Positions 13,161-13,277 of a stretch of 13,277 bases of DNA are shown piece after piece; positions within the stretch are counted from its first letter, which is position 1; the number at the start of each line of letters is the position of its first letter. The notes under the pieces were generated by a model. It was given only the letters and a program-made list of their open reading frames with translations, had not been told where the DNA came from and did not search any database. Origin of the DNA: an uncultured Caulobacteraceae bacterium (lineage in GTDB: Bacteria; Pseudomonadota; Alphaproteobacteria; Caulobacterales; TH1-2); assembly GCA_937967425.1 (NCBI GenBank), contig CALBST010000179.1, forward strand, positions 1 to 13,277. Reading direction: 5' to 3'. A program made the translations under genes and the position numbers.

Positions 13161-13174
13161 TTGACACAAATCAA
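13161..13174. promoter_or_regulatory. FNR/CRP-family (FnrL/FixK-like) binding site
   Basis: TTGACACAAATCAA matches the FNR-type consensus TTGAT-N4-ATCAA at nine of ten fixed bases. The variant TTGAC-N4-ATCAA is common in alphaproteobacterial sites. It is centred about 102 bases upstream of the peroxiredoxin ATG; class II placement (-41.5) would put the transcript start near 13126, leaving a leader of about 60 bases. A plus-strand gene beyond the window could be the target instead. Confidence 0.5.
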
Positions 13175-13212
13175 TGTGTCGCTGTTCTCGGCCTTCGGCC
13201 CAACGATATGAC

Positions 13213-13277
13213 TGTCCGCTTCGGGCCAATCCCCGCCCGGGTGACATATTCTTACAAACGACAGCGATCGAGCCCAT
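13213..13277 (+). repeat. Possible further copy of the intergenic repeat, cut by the window end
   Basis: TGTCCGCTTCGGGCCAA (13213-13229) resembles the entry of copies 2 (CGTCTGCTTTGGGCCAG) and 4 (TGCCCGCTCTGGGCCAG). The following GGGTGACATATTCTTAC loosely matches copy 2's GGTGAAATTTTTCG. The remainder lies outside the window. Confidence 0.4.

Noticed and set aside
13066..13167. Longer N-terminus for the peroxiredoxin
   Set aside because: The extension is basic and unlike the family, while AAGGG and the normal family start support the ATG at 13065.
1..13277. Integron cassette array with attC sites
   Set aside because: Unidirectional repeats between small orphan genes first suggested this, but the copies lack paired RYYYAAC and GTTRRRY core sites at attC-like spacing. 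Spacing of 1-4.5 kb and multi-gene operons also do not fit cassettes, and the recombinase lacks the extra IntI region.
1..13277. CRISPR array, tRNA or rRNA
   Set aside because: No regularly spaced direct repeats, cloverleaf sequence or conserved rRNA segments were seen on either strand.

Overview
The window is GC-rich, densely coded DNA from an alphaproteobacterium. The TonB-dependent receptor, lipoproteins with short leaders, GTG/TTG starts and DUF2243, DUF6326 and DUF4386 membrane proteins would fit a Caulobacterales/Hyphomonadaceae-like organism, but the exact taxon is inference. No rRNA, tRNA, CRISPR array or transposase was seen. No gap between genes exceeds 300 bases.

Layout. At 160-570 two small minus-strand genes form a pair. 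At 740-1752 there are two plus-strand lipoprotein genes. A minus-strand CPBP-family intramembrane protease converges on them (1770-2273). A DUF2243 membrane protein with an extra C-terminal domain follows (2431-3282), then a solo tyrosine recombinase bracketed by two hairpins (3299-4025), then a four-helix membrane protein of unknown role (4086-4556). At 4827-5971 a minus-strand operon encodes DUF4386 and DUF6326 membrane proteins. Divergent to it is the stump of an AraC-type regulator (6067-6303), followed by a ferric-reductase-like heme/flavin oxidoreductase (6385-7659). A RelE/HigB-type toxin with its Xre-type antitoxin (7850-8454) has a promoter and operator visible upstream. A single-pass membrane protein of unknown function (8587-9066) converges on a TonB-dependent receptor, which lies downstream of a DUF2946 protein on the minus strand (9330-11915). 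The right end holds a 1-Cys peroxiredoxin followed by a small membrane protein (12198-13065), with an FNR-like box upstream.

How the parts fit. The DUF2946/TonB receptor pair looks like a metal (possibly copper) uptake unit. The ferric-reductase-like enzyme and the peroxiredoxin are redox functions nearby, but nothing in the sequence ties all of them into one pathway. The rest is a mix of accessory genes: a toxin-antitoxin pair, a solo integrase and orphan membrane proteins.

The least expected feature is a diverged intergenic repeat of roughly 90-120 bp. At least five copies, and perhaps seven, occur in this 13 kb. All point the same way whatever the strand of the neighbouring genes. At least three copies end in a hairpin whose paired arms differ in sequence while the pairing is kept.
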